64,000 nt of DNA from Vibrio sp. SCSIO 43136 (lineage in GTDB: Bacteria; Pseudomonadota; Gammaproteobacteria; Enterobacterales; Vibrionaceae). The stretch lies in assembly GCF_023716565.1 (NCBI RefSeq), contig NZ_CP071848.1:1-64000 (forward strand). Direction: 5' to 3'. Within the stretch, counting starts at the first letter, position 1. Each line of letters opens with the position of its first letter. This document shows positions 13,160 to 22,801 of the stretch, piece after piece. The position numbers and the translations under genes were made by a program. A model generated the notes under the pieces. It saw only the letters and a list, made by a program, of their open reading frames with translations, did not search any database and had not been told where the DNA came from.

Positions 13160-14805
13160 CAGGTGTTCTCCAGCATGTCTTGGTTTGCCGCACCCGGTGG
13201 GACGAGCGGCCATACGTTCTCTTCTTCAGAGATCAGTACGTGAAGCAGGTAAGCGGTTTTGCTCTCTAGCATCTCTTTCAGTGCTGGCTCCACTTCCTCT
13301 TTACGGGTGATGGTTTTGCCCGGAATGTCGAATGCTTTTGCTAGCATCACAAAGTCAGGGTTGTCATCAAGAATGGTTTCACTGTGGCGACCATCAAAGA
13401 ACAGTGATTGCCACTGGCGAACCATGCCAAGGCGTTGGTTGTTGATAAGCACCATTTTGACTGGGATCTGACGACGCTTGAGTGTGCCGAGTTCTTGCAC
13501 ATTCATCATGAACGAGCCATCACCTGAGACCAAAATTGATTGGTCATTTGGACGAGCCACCGCAGCGCCCATTGCAGCAGGTAGGCCAAAGCCCATAGTG
13601 CCAAGACCAGCTGACGTGATGTAGTTTTGCGGATCTCTTGGTTGGGTATGCTGGGCTGCCCACATTTGGTGTTGACCAACGTCGGTCGAGATCATTGAGC
13701 TATCTGGCATCATATCGGATAGCTGCTTAAGCATCAGTGGTGCATAAATCAAATCACCCGGGTGATCGTAGCGCCATTTGTACTGGGTACGCAGCTCATC
13801 ACAGTGTGCAATCCACTCACCGATGTCTTGTGAAAGCTCAAGTTTCGGTAAGATGTCGGCAATTTCACCACGCACTGGCGCATTGGCTAAGCGAAGCTTG
13901 TCAATTTCTGCCGCATCAATATCTATATGGATAACTTTGGCGTGTGGTGCGAAGGTATCTAGCTTGCCAGTCACTCTGTCATCAAAGCGCGCTCCTACCG
14001 CTATCAGCAAATCACATTGCTGCACGACTAAGTTTGCTGCTTTGGTACCGTGCATCCCTAACATGCCTAAGTAGTGTGGGTCGTGGCGCTCAATGGTGCC
14101 TAAGCCTTTTAGTGTGCTGACCGCAGGCATCGGATTAAGGCGCAGGAACTCACGTACTGTGTCTGTTGCGTGCGCTAGTTGAACACCACCACCGACGTAA
14201 AATACTGGCTTGTCAGCTTGAGACAGGAGCTCTTGAGCGGTTGCGATAGCTTCATCGCTGGCTGTCGGGTTTGCTGGTGGCGTAAATGATGGCAGGGTGC
14301 TCACAGGTGCTTCGGCAAGTTGAACATCTTTAGCGATATCAACAATGACAGGTCCTGGTCGACCTGTTTTCGCCACTTCGAACGCTTCTGCGAGGATCGG
14401 TGCAAGCTCGTTAATATCGGTCACAAGGTAGCTGTGCTTAGTGCACGAAAGGGACATACCGATAACATCCATCTCTTGGAAGGCGTCGGTACCGATGTGG
14501 GAGCTTGCTACCTGACCTGTGATAGCAACTAGAGGCACAGAATCAAGAAATGCGTCAGCAAGACCGGTGACCAAGTTGGTCGCACCTGGGCCAGAGGTTG
14601 CCATACATACAGCCACGTCTTGAGTTGAACGTGCCATACCGATAGCAGCCATAGCTGCACCTTGCTCATGGCGGCACAGAATGTGTTCTACACCACCATC
14701 ATATAAGGCATCGTAGATTGGCATGATAGCCCCGCCCGGATAACCAAATACGGTTTTAATGCCTTGCTGTCTAAGCGCAGCAACAACCAGTTCTGCTCCT
14801 GTCAT
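13159..14805 (-). CDS. ilvG: Acetolactate synthase II large subunit
   Basis: ThDP-dependent enzyme condensing pyruvate with pyruvate or 2-oxobutanoate. ATG 14805 ([16 protein letters not shown]) is chosen because a strong AAGGAGG sits just upstream (about 14812-14818) and the N-terminus then aligns with E. coli IlvG. The 548 residues include the catalytic-glutamate region [13 protein letters not shown], the [10 protein letters not shown] block and the ThDP/Mg motif GDGSFMMN with [12 protein letters not shown]. The frame is intact, unlike the frameshifted ilvG of E. coli K-12. It is the first structural gene after the attenuator. Confidence 0.97.
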   Translation of the reverse strand: MTGAELVVAALRQQGIKTVFGYPGGAIMPIYDALYDGGVEHILCRHEQGAAMAAIGMARSTQDVAVCMATSGPGATNLVTGLADAFLDSVPLVAITGQVASSHIGTDAFQEMDVIGMSLSCTKHSYLVTDINELAPILAEAFEVAKTGRPGPVIVDIAKDVQLAEAPVSTLPSFTPPANPTASDEAIATAQELLSQADKPVFYVGGGVQLAHATDTVREFLRLNPMPAVSTLKGLGTIERHDPHYLGMLGMHGTKAANLVVQQCDLLIAVGARFDDRVTGKLDTFAPHAKVIHIDIDAAEIDKLRLANAPVRGEIADILPKLELSQDIGEWIAHCDELRTQYKWRYDHPGDLIYAPLMLKQLSDMMPDSSMISTDVGQHQMWAAQHTQPRDPQNYITSAGLGTMGFGLPAAMGAAVARPNDQSILVSGDGSFMMNVQELGTLKRRQIPVKMVLINNQRLGMVRQWQSLFFDGRHSETILDDNPDFVMLAKAFDIPGKTITRKEEVEPALKEMLESKTAYLLHVLISEEENVWPLVPPGAANQDMLENT

Positions 14806-14911
14806 TGTGCGCCTCCTTGTGGCTGTTGCCACATTTTTCCATTACTGCACATCTCGTGCTCCGTTACTTCCTGTATTAGCCCCTAAAGACTAATTGATGC
14901 TTTTAAATTGT

Positions 14912-14947
14912 AAAAAACCCCCGAACCTTTCAGTGCGGGGGTTTTTT
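14912..14947 (-). terminator. ilv operon attenuator terminator
   Basis: Read on the minus strand, CCCCCG (14941-14936) and CGGGGG (14923-14918) form a GC-rich stem closed by flanking A/T runs and followed by TTTTTT. It lies 14 nt past the leader-peptide stop and 107 bp before ilvG, exactly where transcription attenuation of ilvGMEDA is expected. Confidence 0.92.
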
Positions 14948-14960
14948 GAAATCTTGTGGT

Positions 14961-15050
14961 TTACTTTCCGCCCACTCGCCCCCGCGTGGTGTCAATAATG
15001 ACCACGACAATCAGGATAATGAGTGCGTTAATGCGAGCGGTTAAGTTCAT
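14961..15050 (-). CDS. ilvL: ilvGMEDA leader peptide
   Basis: A 29-codon ORF starting MNLTARINALIILIVVVI and ending with TAA at 14961-14963. Residues 10-19 are LIILIVVVII, an unbroken run of the three amino acids made by the pathway, as in E. coli IlvL (which has a similar VVVIII run). Ribosome stalling on these codons would control the attenuator that follows. A possible promoter upstream on the minus strand is TTGTCA (15123-15118) with a weak -10 16 bp later. The ORF is too short for standard gene calling but the context is decisive. Confidence 0.93.
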   Translation of the reverse strand: MNLTARINALIILIVVVIIDTTRGRVGGK

Positions 15051-15234
15051 ACGTTTTAATTATTCAATTTATGTGAAATTGTTTGCGTCATTAGTGGTAT
15101 CACAGAAATTGGTTACATGACAAGCAAAACCTAGGACTTTTTTCACATTTTCTCAGCAACCAACTGCGGTATATAACATGGAGTGTACATTCATCAATGA
15201 GTTATAACGCTCAACAATTGCAGGGACCGCAACC

Positions 15235-16758
15235 ATGGGCTTAGCCATTATCAACAGTCGAGCGTGTATCGGCGTAGAGGCACCGGACGTGACTGTCGAG
15301 GTGCATATCAGCAATGGAATGCCGGGATTTGCCTTGGTTGGTTTACCGGAAACGACGGTTAAAGAGTCAAGAGACCGAGTACGCAGTGCCATCGTCAATT
15401 CAGGGTTTGAGTTTCCGGCGAAAAGGATCACTGTCAATTTGGCTCCGGCGGATCTGCCTAAGGAAGGTGGACGGTTTGACCTGCCAATTGCCCTCGGGAT
15501 CTTGGCGGCATCAGAGCAGTTACCGAACACGCAGCTGCATAACTATGAGTTTATTGGTGAGCTGGCCCTGTCGGGGGAAATGCGTCGAGTTAAGGGGGTA
15601 TTGCCTGCCGCCTTAGCTGCCAAACAGCGTAAACGCTGTTTGGTTGTGCCTGATAGCAATGGTGATCAGGCGGCTTTGGTAAGTAGTGAGCGACATAAAT
15701 CGGCTCCCTCTTTAGTGGCGGTGTGCGCTGAGATTTGTGGTCAAACCCCACTTGGGCTCAATCAAACTGAGCAAGCCGAACATCAGCCGAGCGATTCTCG
15801 CTGCTTGCAAGATATTATTGGCCAGCAGCAGGGCAAACGTGCGTTAGAAATTGCTGCGGCCGGCCACCATAATATTTTGTTTATGGGGCCTCCAGGTACT
15901 GGAAAAACCATGTTGGCCTCACGACTGCGTGACTTGCTGCCTGAGATGGATGAGGCAGAAGCGATGGAAACAGCGGCCGTCGCCTCATTGACTGAGCAAG
16001 AGATCACCCAATACAACTGGAAACGTCGCCCGTTTCGTTCACCACACCACTCCAGCTCCATGGCAGCGCTGGTGGGTGGAGGATCTGTACCCAAGCCGGG
16101 CGAGATCTCTCTGGCACATAATGGATTACTGTTTTTAGATGAAATGCCGGAATTTGAGCGCAAAGTACTCGACTCATTAAGAGAACCGCTGGAATCGGGA
16201 GAGATCATCATTTCTCGAGCGGCGGGGAAAACCCGCTTCCCAGCTAGATTTCAGTTGGTCGGGGCACTCAACCCAAGCCCTACGGGCTATTATGAGGGCA
16301 ACCAAGCACGGGTAAATCCTCAAGTGATTCTGCGCTACCTGAATCGATTATCAGGACCACTGCTGGATCGTTTTGATATGTCGCTCGAAATCCCGGCTTT
16401 GCCAAAAGGAACCTTGGCCGAAGGAGGTGATAGAGGGGAAACCACATCGGTTGTAAAACAGCGGGTTCTCGTCGCACGCGAACAGATGCTCAGCCGAAGT
16501 GGCAAAGTTAACGCCCTGCTTGGTAGTCGAGAGTTGGATCAAGTGTGTAAGCTGGAAAAGAGCGATGCTCAATTTTTAGAATCTGCATTGCATCGCTTGG
16601 GGTTATCGATTCGGGCGTATCACCGCATCATTAAGGTAGCGAGAACCATAGCTGACCTTGAAGCGAGCCCTGTGATTACCCGAGCGCATCTTGCCGAAGC
16701 GCTCGGGTATCGAGCTATGGATAGGTTGTTACGGCAATTGACCGCGCAAGCGGTTTAG
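15235..16758 (+). CDS. comM: ComM (YifB), Mg-chelatase-like AAA+ branch-migration helicase
   Basis: ComM is an AAA+ helicase that promotes branch migration during integration of DNA taken up by natural transformation in Vibrio and Haemophilus. The 507-residue protein has an N-terminal Lon-like domain with VGLPETTVKESRDRVRSA and FDLPIALG, Walker A GPPGTGKT at 218-225, Walker B LLFLDEMPEF near 300, and a C-terminal Mg-chelatase domain. It is divergent from the ilv leader, the same position as yifB in E. coli, and overlaps the convergent downstream gene by 4 bp. Confidence 0.94.
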   Translation: MGLAIINSRACIGVEAPDVTVEVHISNGMPGFALVGLPETTVKESRDRVRSAIVNSGFEFPAKRITVNLAPADLPKEGGRFDLPIALGILAASEQLPNTQLHNYEFIGELALSGEMRRVKGVLPAALAAKQRKRCLVVPDSNGDQAALVSSERHKSAPSLVAVCAEICGQTPLGLNQTEQAEHQPSDSRCLQDIIGQQQGKRALEIAAAGHHNILFMGPPGTGKTMLASRLRDLLPEMDEAEAMETAAVASLTEQEITQYNWKRRPFRSPHHSSSMAALVGGGSVPKPGEISLAHNGLLFLDEMPEFERKVLDSLREPLESGEIIISRAAGKTRFPARFQLVGALNPSPTGYYEGNQARVNPQVILRYLNRLSGPLLDRFDMSLEIPALPKGTLAEGGDRGETTSVVKQRVLVAREQMLSRSGKVNALLGSRELDQVCKLEKSDAQFLESALHRLGLSIRAYHRIIKVARTIADLEASPVITRAHLAEALGYRAMDRLLRQLTAQAV

Positions 16759-17735
16759 AATTTCCAGTTAGCACCCACCGAGTAGATGGTGCCTTCTTCG
16801 TTGTAGAAGTCGATGTTTGAATCGTTGTTTGTCAAAGAGACAAATGCGATCAAAGACAAGTTCTCGATATCCATCAACTGTTGGTACTCATACGCAAGAA
16901 ATGCTTTGGTTGCAGTATCTTCTCTGGTCGTGTTTGAGATTGGGTTTGCCGCATCGTAGTCATATTTTGCGTAGCTATAAGTGGCCGCAAATTGGTGTTT
17001 ACCCAAGAACACCAGTGCCGTCAAATCGCCTCCGAGTCCGGTGTTGCTCATTGCCGCGCCATCTGCGTCACTTTTGATGTATTTTATCGCTGGGAACAGT
17101 AATACGTTGCGCGACAGCGGTACCATGACATCCAGTTTGGAGTAAAACACCTTCTTATCACGGTCCAGCAGGCTCATTTGGCTGGCATAATCGGCAGCGC
17201 CAGATTGCTCATCATCCACTTGGCTTTCACCATAGGCCAAATCAAGGCTTACCAAAGAGCCGCCAATTTTTTTCAGCTGCATACGATAGGCCATGCCTTT
17301 CTCTTCGGTTTCGCCGCGGGCGCTATCGGTTTGGTAAGGGTCTTTCCAAACGTCATTTGCGAGAACGGTTGGCAATACCGATAAGGCAATCTGACTTTTA
17401 TTGCTAAAACTGTATTGATAACCCAGCTCTAGTGCAACTGTACCGATAGCAATGTCGGCACGTGAAGTACCAGCAAACACTTGGTGGTTACCAAATACGT
17501 ATTTGATGTTACCTAAGGGAAATACACCAGTGGAAGTGACTTGCTGTAGCTCACCGTCACTACGGGTGCTCGATGCGCTAGTACTGGTATTGGATTTAGA
17601 GTCTATGCTGACGACATTGACGGACAGCTCGCCACTTAATCCTTGCTCTGGAGCGCCACGAGCAAAGCTGTCACTGGCCATAACGAGAGGCACAATCAGT
17701 AGCGGTCCAAGAAATCCTTTCTTCAACGAGGTCAT
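16755..17735 (-). CDS. Outer-membrane beta-barrel-like protein (DUF2860-like)
   Basis: A 326-residue exported protein with a signal peptide (hydrophobic stretch GFLGPLLIVPLVMAS, likely cleavage after ...FARG or slightly earlier). The mature part alternates polar and aromatic residues (for example LELGYQYSFSNKSQIALSVLP, HQFAATYSYAKYDYD) and ends in WKF, the terminal phenylalanine typical of BAM-inserted barrels. The overall look recalls the DUF2860 family of Vibrio, but I cannot confirm the family by eye. Function unknown. It is convergent with comM, sharing 4 bp at the stop codons, and no terminator separates them. Confidence 0.65.
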   Translation of the reverse strand: MTSLKKGFLGPLLIVPLVMASDSFARGAPEQGLSGELSVNVVSIDSKSNTSTSASSTRSDGELQQVTSTGVFPLGNIKYVFGNHQVFAGTSRADIAIGTVALELGYQYSFSNKSQIALSVLPTVLANDVWKDPYQTDSARGETEEKGMAYRMQLKKIGGSLVSLDLAYGESQVDDEQSGAADYASQMSLLDRDKKVFYSKLDVMVPLSRNVLLFPAIKYIKSDADGAAMSNTGLGGDLTALVFLGKHQFAATYSYAKYDYDAANPISNTTREDTATKAFLAYEYQQLMDIENLSLIAFVSLTNNDSNIDFYNEEGTIYSVGANWKF

Positions 17736-17925
17736 AGTACATCCTTGATTTTATTGATGATGACTACGCCAGTATAGATTTACTTATGTTTTAAAAGCGA
17801 GCATTGATTTACTGAATTAATTGAAACTAATCTGACCATCAATAAAAGGGATTACAAAACAGGGTCTCGCTTGTACAATAATACGCCGTTTTTAATTGCA
17901 TTTTTATCAAAATAACCACTTGGCT

Positions 17926-18804
17926 ATGTTTTCTTATCTTACTCTAATTATTAATGTTTCTTTAGTTATTGCTAACTCAGCCGCGTGTTCAATTGCGATA
18001 GTGATATTGGCACTATTCAAGTTCTTGTTGCCTTTTGAATCCCTGCGTTTACCTCTGTCAAAGATGGCGAATTGGTTTATGTGGCTTTGGGCGACGATAA
18101 ATGGCTGGATCCTAAACGTATCGAACAATATTGAGTGGAATATCGAGGGCGGAGAGTCGCTGAGTAAAGACCGTTGGTATTTGATGATCAGCAACCACAT
18201 GAGCTGGACCGATATCGTTGTACTGTGCACGGTATTTAAAGACCGTATCCCGATGCCCAAGTTTTTCCTCAAACAGTCGCTGATGTATGTGCCATTTGTT
18301 GGCATGGCTTGTTGGGCGTTGGATATGCCGTTCATGCGTCGTTATTCCCGCGAGTATTTGATCCGTCATCCAGAAAAACGAGGCCAAGACCTAACCACGA
18401 CCCGACGCTCGTGTGAGAAGTTTCAGCACATTCCGACCACGGTGGTAAATTATGTTGAAGGCACCCGTTTTACCCAAGAAAAACAAGCCAAATCTAAGGC
18501 GGGTTATCAGCACCTACTCGCCCCAAAATCTGGCGGTATTGCCTACACTTTAGCCGCAATGGGGGAGCAGTTTGACGCAATTGTTGATGTGACGCTCGCC
18601 TACCCACAAAATCGTCATAAGCCATTTAAAGATATCTTGATGGGCAAGATGACCAAGATAGAAGTGCATATCGACACCCTTTCCATGAGCGAAGAAGTGC
18701 AAGGTGATTACTTTAACGATAAGCGCTACAAGCGCCAATTTCAGCATTGGCTCGGCGACGTGTGGAGTCGCAAAGACAGGTTGCTCGCCAATATCTACAA
18801 ATAA
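17926..18804 (+). CDS. yihG: YihG-type lysophospholipid acyltransferase
   Basis: A PlsC-family 1-acyl-glycerol-3-phosphate acyltransferase of 292 residues from ATG 17926; a TTG 30 bp earlier is less likely. The catalytic motif NHMSWTD (NHxxxxD) occurs near residue 90 and the second substrate motif VEGTRFT near 180. An N-terminal hydrophobic segment anchors it to the inner membrane. E. coli yihG is likewise near dsbA. Together with a shared terminator it is convergent with dsbA. Confidence 0.88.
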   Translation: MFSYLTLIINVSLVIANSAACSIAIVILALFKFLLPFESLRLPLSKMANWFMWLWATINGWILNVSNNIEWNIEGGESLSKDRWYLMISNHMSWTDIVVLCTVFKDRIPMPKFFLKQSLMYVPFVGMACWALDMPFMRRYSREYLIRHPEKRGQDLTTTRRSCEKFQHIPTTVVNYVEGTRFTQEKQAKSKAGYQHLLAPKSGGIAYTLAAMGEQFDAIVDVTLAYPQNRHKPFKDILMGKMTKIEVHIDTLSMSEEVQGDYFNDKRYKRQFQHWLGDVWSRKDRLLANIYK

Positions 18805-18840
18805 AAAAAAGGGTGGAAGCCAATGGCTCCCACCCTTTTT
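18804..18840. terminator. Bidirectional terminator between yihG and dsbA
   Basis: A run of A residues, a stem GGGTGG-AAGCC / GGCT-CCCACCC, and a T run (18836-18840) form a symmetrical terminator serving both convergent genes. Confidence 0.9.
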
Positions 18841-18848
18841 CGTAGGCA

Positions 18849-19448
18849 TTACTTGGTCAGCAAGAAGTTGACCAGCTGGTGGTACTCTTCGGCAGAGCTG
18901 ACCGAGCCTGCTTTGACCAAATACTTGTTGTTGACCACGACCGCAGGCACTCCTTTTAGATCGGCATTTTTGAACTGTTGGTCGTAACGTCGCACCATAG
19001 AATCCACCGCAAATCCATTGAAGGCGGCGTCAAACTTGTTACCATCAACACCATTAGCGACAAAAAAGGCCCGCATTTCTTGTGCAGTTTGTGGCGGCTT
19101 TTGCTTCACTTGAACTTGCTCAAACATGGCTGGCACCATGAACTCTTCGACTTTCAAGCTCACCATGGTGGCGTATGCTTTGCTCATCAGCGTACCCATC
19201 TCACCCCCCATGAAGGAAACATGCGCTTTTTCAAATTTCGCATTGGCTGGCAACTGCGCTTTTAGGCCCTTGATGATCGGCTCCATAGTAAAGCAGTGCG
19301 GGCAGTAAAATGAAAACAGCTCCGTCACCATAGGTGAACGGGTGTGACGGGTTTCTAAGACTTGATAATGCTCTCCGGGTTGAAAATTCGCTGCCACTGA
19401 AGACAGGCTTAAAAGCAGAGTAGAGAGCAAAATAACAAGTTTTTTCAT
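18849..19448 (-). CDS. dsbA: Thiol:disulfide interchange protein DsbA
   Basis: Periplasmic oxidase that introduces disulfide bonds into exported proteins. The 199-residue precursor has a signal peptide ([20 protein letters not shown], cleavage after residue 20) and the CPHC active site at 49-52 in FSFYCPHCF, followed by the cis-proline loop [10 protein letters not shown]. It lies 30 bp downstream of srkA, the same pairing as in E. coli. Confidence 0.97.
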   Translation of the reverse strand: MKKLVILLSTLLLSLSSVAANFQPGEHYQVLETRHTRSPMVTELFSFYCPHCFTMEPIIKGLKAQLPANAKFEKAHVSFMGGEMGTLMSKAYATMVSLKVEEFMVPAMFEQVQVKQKPPQTAQEMRAFFVANGVDGNKFDAAFNGFAVDSMVRRYDQQFKNADLKGVPAVVVNNKYLVKAGSVSSAEEYHQLVNFLLTK

Positions 19449-19478
19449 TGAGGGTCTCCTAACAACTTGAGTCGCTGA

Positions 19479-20465
19479 TCACCACTGCGGTGTTAAGCTG
19501 AGCGGTGATTCTTGTAATGCTGCGATTTGTTCCTTAAAGGCGAGGACTTGGCCTTCCCAGTATTTATCATCGGCAAACCAAGGGAATGCCACCGGAAATG
19601 CTGGATCGTGCCAGCGCTTCGCCAACCATGCCATGTAATGTACCATTCGTAGACCACGAAGCGGCTCGATCAGTTTCAATTCTGACGGGTTAAAGTCACA
19701 AAATTCTTGATACGCCTCGAGAATCGTATCCAGCTGGGCCAGTTTGTCGTGACGCTCACCGTTGAGCAACATCCAGATATCTTGGACCGCAGGGCCGTTA
19801 CGGGCATCATCCAAATCAACAAACATCGGGCCATCACGCCAAAGGATATTGCCAGGGTGGCAGTCTCCGTGAAGGCGTAGCGAAGTGGCACTATCACTCC
19901 AGTGCGGCTCAATGTGCTTGATCAGCAAGTCTAGGTCGCTAAAAAATGCATTTTCCAAATGCATAGGCAGCAGGTTACTGTTCTCTAATAGTTTTTTAGG
20001 TTGGTACAGGTATTCATCAAGGCCGACGGTCGGGCGATGAGTGAATAGCTTGTTTTGCCCTACCTTGTGGATACGACCTAAAAAGCGGCCTACGCCTTCG
20101 AGCTGGTCAAAATTGTCGACTTCAAACTGGCGTCCACCCACACTCTCAAATAAGGCAAATAGATAGCCTTGATAGTTGTGCAATGTATCTCCATTCACTT
20201 TGATGGGGGGAGCAACAGGGATCTCTTGTTCTATCAGATCAAGCGTAAACTCGTGCTCTTCGGTAATTTGCTCAGCACTCCAGCGCTGTGGTCGGTAGAA
20301 CTTCACCACATAACGCTTACGATCTTCATCACTAAACTGGTAAACGCGGTTTTCGTAGCTATTAAGGGCTAAAAAGCCAGATTCGGCACGAATGCCAATA
20401 CTCTCAAGCGCATACCACATGAAATCAGGGGTTAGCGCAGAGAAGTGAAATTCAGGTTCGGACAT
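19479..20465 (-). CDS. srkA: Stress response kinase A (YihE/RdoA)
   Basis: A protein Ser/Thr kinase of the aminoglycoside-phosphotransferase fold, linked in E. coli to envelope stress and to control of cell-death pathways. Kinase motifs seen are the ATP lysine region YVVKFYRP, the catalytic loop LRLHGDCHPGNILW and the metal-binding FVDLDDARNGP. I choose ATG 20465 (MSEPEFHFSALTPDF, 328 residues); an ATG six codons earlier lies inside the ccoG terminator hairpin. Neither start has a strong ribosome binding site, so the exact start is uncertain. The order srkA-dsbA is conserved. Confidence 0.92.
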   Translation of the reverse strand: MSEPEFHFSALTPDFMWYALESIGIRAESGFLALNSYENRVYQFSDEDRKRYVVKFYRPQRWSAEQITEEHEFTLDLIEQEIPVAPPIKVNGDTLHNYQGYLFALFESVGGRQFEVDNFDQLEGVGRFLGRIHKVGQNKLFTHRPTVGLDEYLYQPKKLLENSNLLPMHLENAFFSDLDLLIKHIEPHWSDSATSLRLHGDCHPGNILWRDGPMFVDLDDARNGPAVQDIWMLLNGERHDKLAQLDTILEAYQEFCDFNPSELKLIEPLRGLRMVHYMAWLAKRWHDPAFPVAFPWFADDKYWEGQVLAFKEQIAALQESPLSLTPQW

Positions 20466-20466
20466 G

Positions 20467-20496
20467 AAATTAAAAGGGCTCATTGCTGAGCCCTTT
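20467..20496 (-). terminator. Terminator after ccoG
   Basis: Minus strand AAAGGGCTCA (20496-20487 side) pairs with TGAGCCCTTT (20482-20473) across a GCAA loop, followed by TTTT AATTT. It separates ccoG from srkA. Confidence 0.7.
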
Positions 20497-20501
20497 CCAG
20501 T

Positions 20502-21923
20502 TTAAAGTTGGTTGATGAAGCGACTTTCGACTTCAACTTGGAATTGGTTACTGTCGGTGAGTATAAACCGAATGTTGGTGATCGGCGACTTGAGTTGGTC
20601 AGCATCCATACCCAAGCTCATCGGTAAGCTGAACACTTCACCAGGTTTGACATCGATTTGTTGAGAACCATACCAAATGACCCCATCCAGCCCTTCTACC
20701 GAGAGCTGATATTGCTGGGTTGATTGGGTCTTATTGATCACTTTAAGGGTGTATGTGTTTTCGATAAGCCCAGATGAATTCACTTTGTAGAGCTGGTTTC
20801 GGTCACGCAGTACACTCATGCCCGCAGGGTCGACACTGACCACTTGGAATACAAACAGCGCCAACATGGCGATCAATACTGCACCGTAACCCAGCAACTT
20901 AGGTCGCATAACCTTAGTTTTGTTGCCTGCTAGGCGGTGCTCTGTGGTGTAGCTAATCAAGTTTTGTTCATAGCCCATCCGCTTCATGGTGACGTTACAC
21001 GCGTCGATACAGGCGCCACAGTTGATACACTCATATTGCAAACCGTCGCGAATATCGATGCCAGTAGGACAAACCTGAACACACAAGTCACAGTCGATAC
21101 AATCGCCAAGACCCATTTTGGCCGGATCAGCTTTGCGAGAGCGTGGGCCACGGGTTTCACCGCGTTTGGCATCATAACCTACGATGTAAGTGTCTTTATC
21201 AAACATTGCGGATTGGAATCGAGCATAAGGACACATGTGAAGACAGACGATCGAGCGCATCCAGCCTGCGTTGGCGTAGGTACAAATAGCAAAGAACAGC
21301 ACCCAAAACATAGGCCAGAACGCAGCGTTGAAAGTGACCACATCCACTACGAGCTCACCAATAGGCACGAAGTAGCCAACGAAGGTTAAGCCCGTGATGA
21401 GTGATATGCCAAACCATGCTGCGTGCTTGAGCGCTTTTTTCCCCGCGAGCTGTGGTGTTAGCTTGCCCGAGTCTTGCTTTCTACGTTTGTTCGCCGAGCC
21501 TTCCAGCTTCTCCTCAAACCAGACAAACATAAAGGTCCAAACGGTTTGTGGGCAGAGGTAGCCACACCAGACTCGACCTAAAAAGGTGGTGATAAAGAAC
21601 AGGCCGAAGGCGGCGATCATAAACAATAGCGCCAGCAAGGTAAGATCTTGCGGGTATAAGGTGGTACCAAAGAAATTGAATTGTTGATTGCCGATGTCGA
21701 GCAAAATCGCTTGGCGCTCACCGTAAGGTATCCATGGCACCAGTCCAAATAGCAGTAACAGGAACCAGCCGCCATAACGACGAAGTTTCTGAAAAGTGCC
21801 TTTGCTTTCGCGAATATAGATCCGATTACTTGGGTTGAATCGGTCTTTATTCCCTTTGTGGGTTTTGGGGTTAAACGTTTTTGGAGTTACGTCTTTGACA
21901 TCAATTTTGTTGTCTTGACTCAT
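20502..21923 (-). CDS. ccoG: Cytochrome c oxidase accessory protein CcoG (RdxA/FixG)
   Basis: Membrane-bound ferredoxin-like protein needed for copper delivery during cbb3-type oxidase assembly. In 473 residues it shows several transmembrane helices, the C-rich CGYLCPQTVW and CLHMCPYARFQ segments, two [4Fe-4S] motifs (CIDCDLCVQVCP and CINCGACIDACN, near 270 and 295) and a C-terminal periplasmic FixG-type Ig-like domain. No cco oxidase genes are in this window, so it is detached from its usual partners here. Confidence 0.93.
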   Translation of the reverse strand: MSQDNKIDVKDVTPKTFNPKTHKGNKDRFNPSNRIYIRESKGTFQKLRRYGGWFLLLLFGLVPWIPYGERQAILLDIGNQQFNFFGTTLYPQDLTLLALLFMIAAFGLFFITTFLGRVWCGYLCPQTVWTFMFVWFEEKLEGSANKRRKQDSGKLTPQLAGKKALKHAAWFGISLITGLTFVGYFVPIGELVVDVVTFNAAFWPMFWVLFFAICTYANAGWMRSIVCLHMCPYARFQSAMFDKDTYIVGYDAKRGETRGPRSRKADPAKMGLGDCIDCDLCVQVCPTGIDIRDGLQYECINCGACIDACNVTMKRMGYEQNLISYTTEHRLAGNKTKVMRPKLLGYGAVLIAMLALFVFQVVSVDPAGMSVLRDRNQLYKVNSSGLIENTYTLKVINKTQSTQQYQLSVEGLDGVIWYGSQQIDVKPGEVFSLPMSLGMDADQLKSPITNIRFILTDSNQFQVEVESRFINQL

Positions 21924-22141
21924 GGGTCCAAATCCTTCTTGGCTATAGGCAGTGCTACACCGAAAGCTGCATACGCTTGGCTTGGTGGTAACAGCTGCAT
22001 TTCCGACATTACTTTAATTGTTGTTTTACTTGGCGCTTTAGTGCGCTCTTGGAGGGGAAGTATACATTTAGAGCATGCTAATTTTCTTTAGCGCTATCAT
22101 GCTTTGGGAAAAATGTTATTTATAAAATTTAGGGTTAAGAT

Positions 22142-22168
22142 CAAAAAAAGCGACCAAGAGGGTCGCTT
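22142..22168 (-). terminator. Terminator after yihD
   Basis: Minus strand AAGCGACC, 5-nt loop, GGTCGCTT, then TTTTT. Positioned 20 bp past the yihD stop. Confidence 0.88.
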
Positions 22169-22187
22169 CGTGATCAACAGGGTCGAT

Positions 22188-22451
22188 TTAGATAACACCG
22201 CGCGCTTTAAGAATGGCGGTCTTGAAATCGTCTTCTTGGTCTTTTTTCAGACCAGGGATCATTTCATCTTTGGCACTGTTGCGCATTTTTAGATGGTAGA
22301 TAAGCACATCATCGGTCAGATCTTCTAATTTGCCTTCGTAACCGGCTTCTTGAGCGAGCTTTTGGATGAACTCTAGTAAGTTCATCTCAGGATCTTTTTG
22401 CCACTCTGGGTGGATAAGCTCGATAACCTCATTGACGCGATGACACTTCAT
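22188..22451 (-). CDS. yihD: YihD family protein (DUF1040)
   Basis: An 87-residue cytosolic protein very close to E. coli YihD: the pattern [18 protein letters not shown], the block [18 protein letters not shown] and the end [13 protein letters not shown] are shared. No biochemical function is established. It lies near ccoG, srkA and dsbA, comparable with the yihD-srkA-dsbA neighbourhood of E. coli. It has its own terminator. Confidence 0.92.
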   Translation of the reverse strand: MKCHRVNEVIELIHPEWQKDPEMNLLEFIQKLAQEAGYEGKLEDLTDDVLIYHLKMRNSAKDEMIPGLKKDQEDDFKTAILKARGVI

Positions 22452-22560
22452 GACTTTACTCCTGACAATCTTCTTGGACGTTAGTTATTGTAGTTTTCAC
22501 TCTGAGTTGAGCATTCAGAGTTTGATCTAGGTCACTAAACTACCAAAATTACCGCCAATA

Positions 22561-22589
22561 AAAAAGCGCAGTTTTAGGCTGCGCTTTTT
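22561..22589 (-). terminator. Terminator directly after the 55-codon ORF
   Basis: An 11-bp stem AAAAAGCGCAG / CTGCGCTTTTT with a 7-nt loop. It starts only 2 nt past the small ORF stop on the minus strand, and no plus-strand gene ends here, so it points to a short independent minus-strand transcript. Confidence 0.88.
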
Positions 22590-22591
22590 AG

Positions 22592-22759
22592 TTATGCCGC
22601 TTTGATCGATGGGTCTTTGGCTGCTGCAGAGATTGCATTGCGTTGAACCAGTGATACTTGAGGCGCTGCTTGTTTCGCTACAGGTGCTGCAACAGCACTG
22701 CAACGACGGCGAGATGCACTCGCTCGAGTGTTGTTAAACCTGACGGTTGTTGGTCGCAT
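22592..22759 (-). CDS. Small basic protein of 55 residues, unknown function
   Basis: An ORF of 55 codons from ATG 22759 to TAA 22592, beginning MRPTTVRFNNTRASASRRRC. The N-terminal third is arginine-rich, the middle is Ala/Val/Gln-rich (SAVAAPVAKQAAPQVSLVQR) and the end is NAISAAAKDPSIKAA; there is no hydrophobic membrane helix. A modest AGG lies about 8-10 nt before the start. I do not recognise the family. Support for it being real comes from context: an intrinsic terminator 2 nt after the stop, a strongly structured leader 43 nt before the start, and a possible promoter (TTGACC at 22909-22904 or TATAAA at 22899-22894). The alternative is that the transcript is a non-coding RNA and the frame is incidental. 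Confidence 0.6.
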   Translation of the reverse strand: MRPTTVRFNNTRASASRRRCSAVAAPVAKQAAPQVSLVQRNAISAAAKDPSIKAA

Positions 22760-22801
22760 TGTTTTACCTAACAGTCAGGCGATCCTTTGCCAATGTTATG
22801 G

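Noticed and set aside
13159..14832. ilvG start at 14832
   Set aside because: The extra nine residues (ATATRRRT...) lack family support and the best ribosome site precedes ATG 14805.
22104..22292. 62-codon plus-strand ORF across the yihD end
   Set aside because: It runs through the yihD terminator stem and is antisense to yihD.
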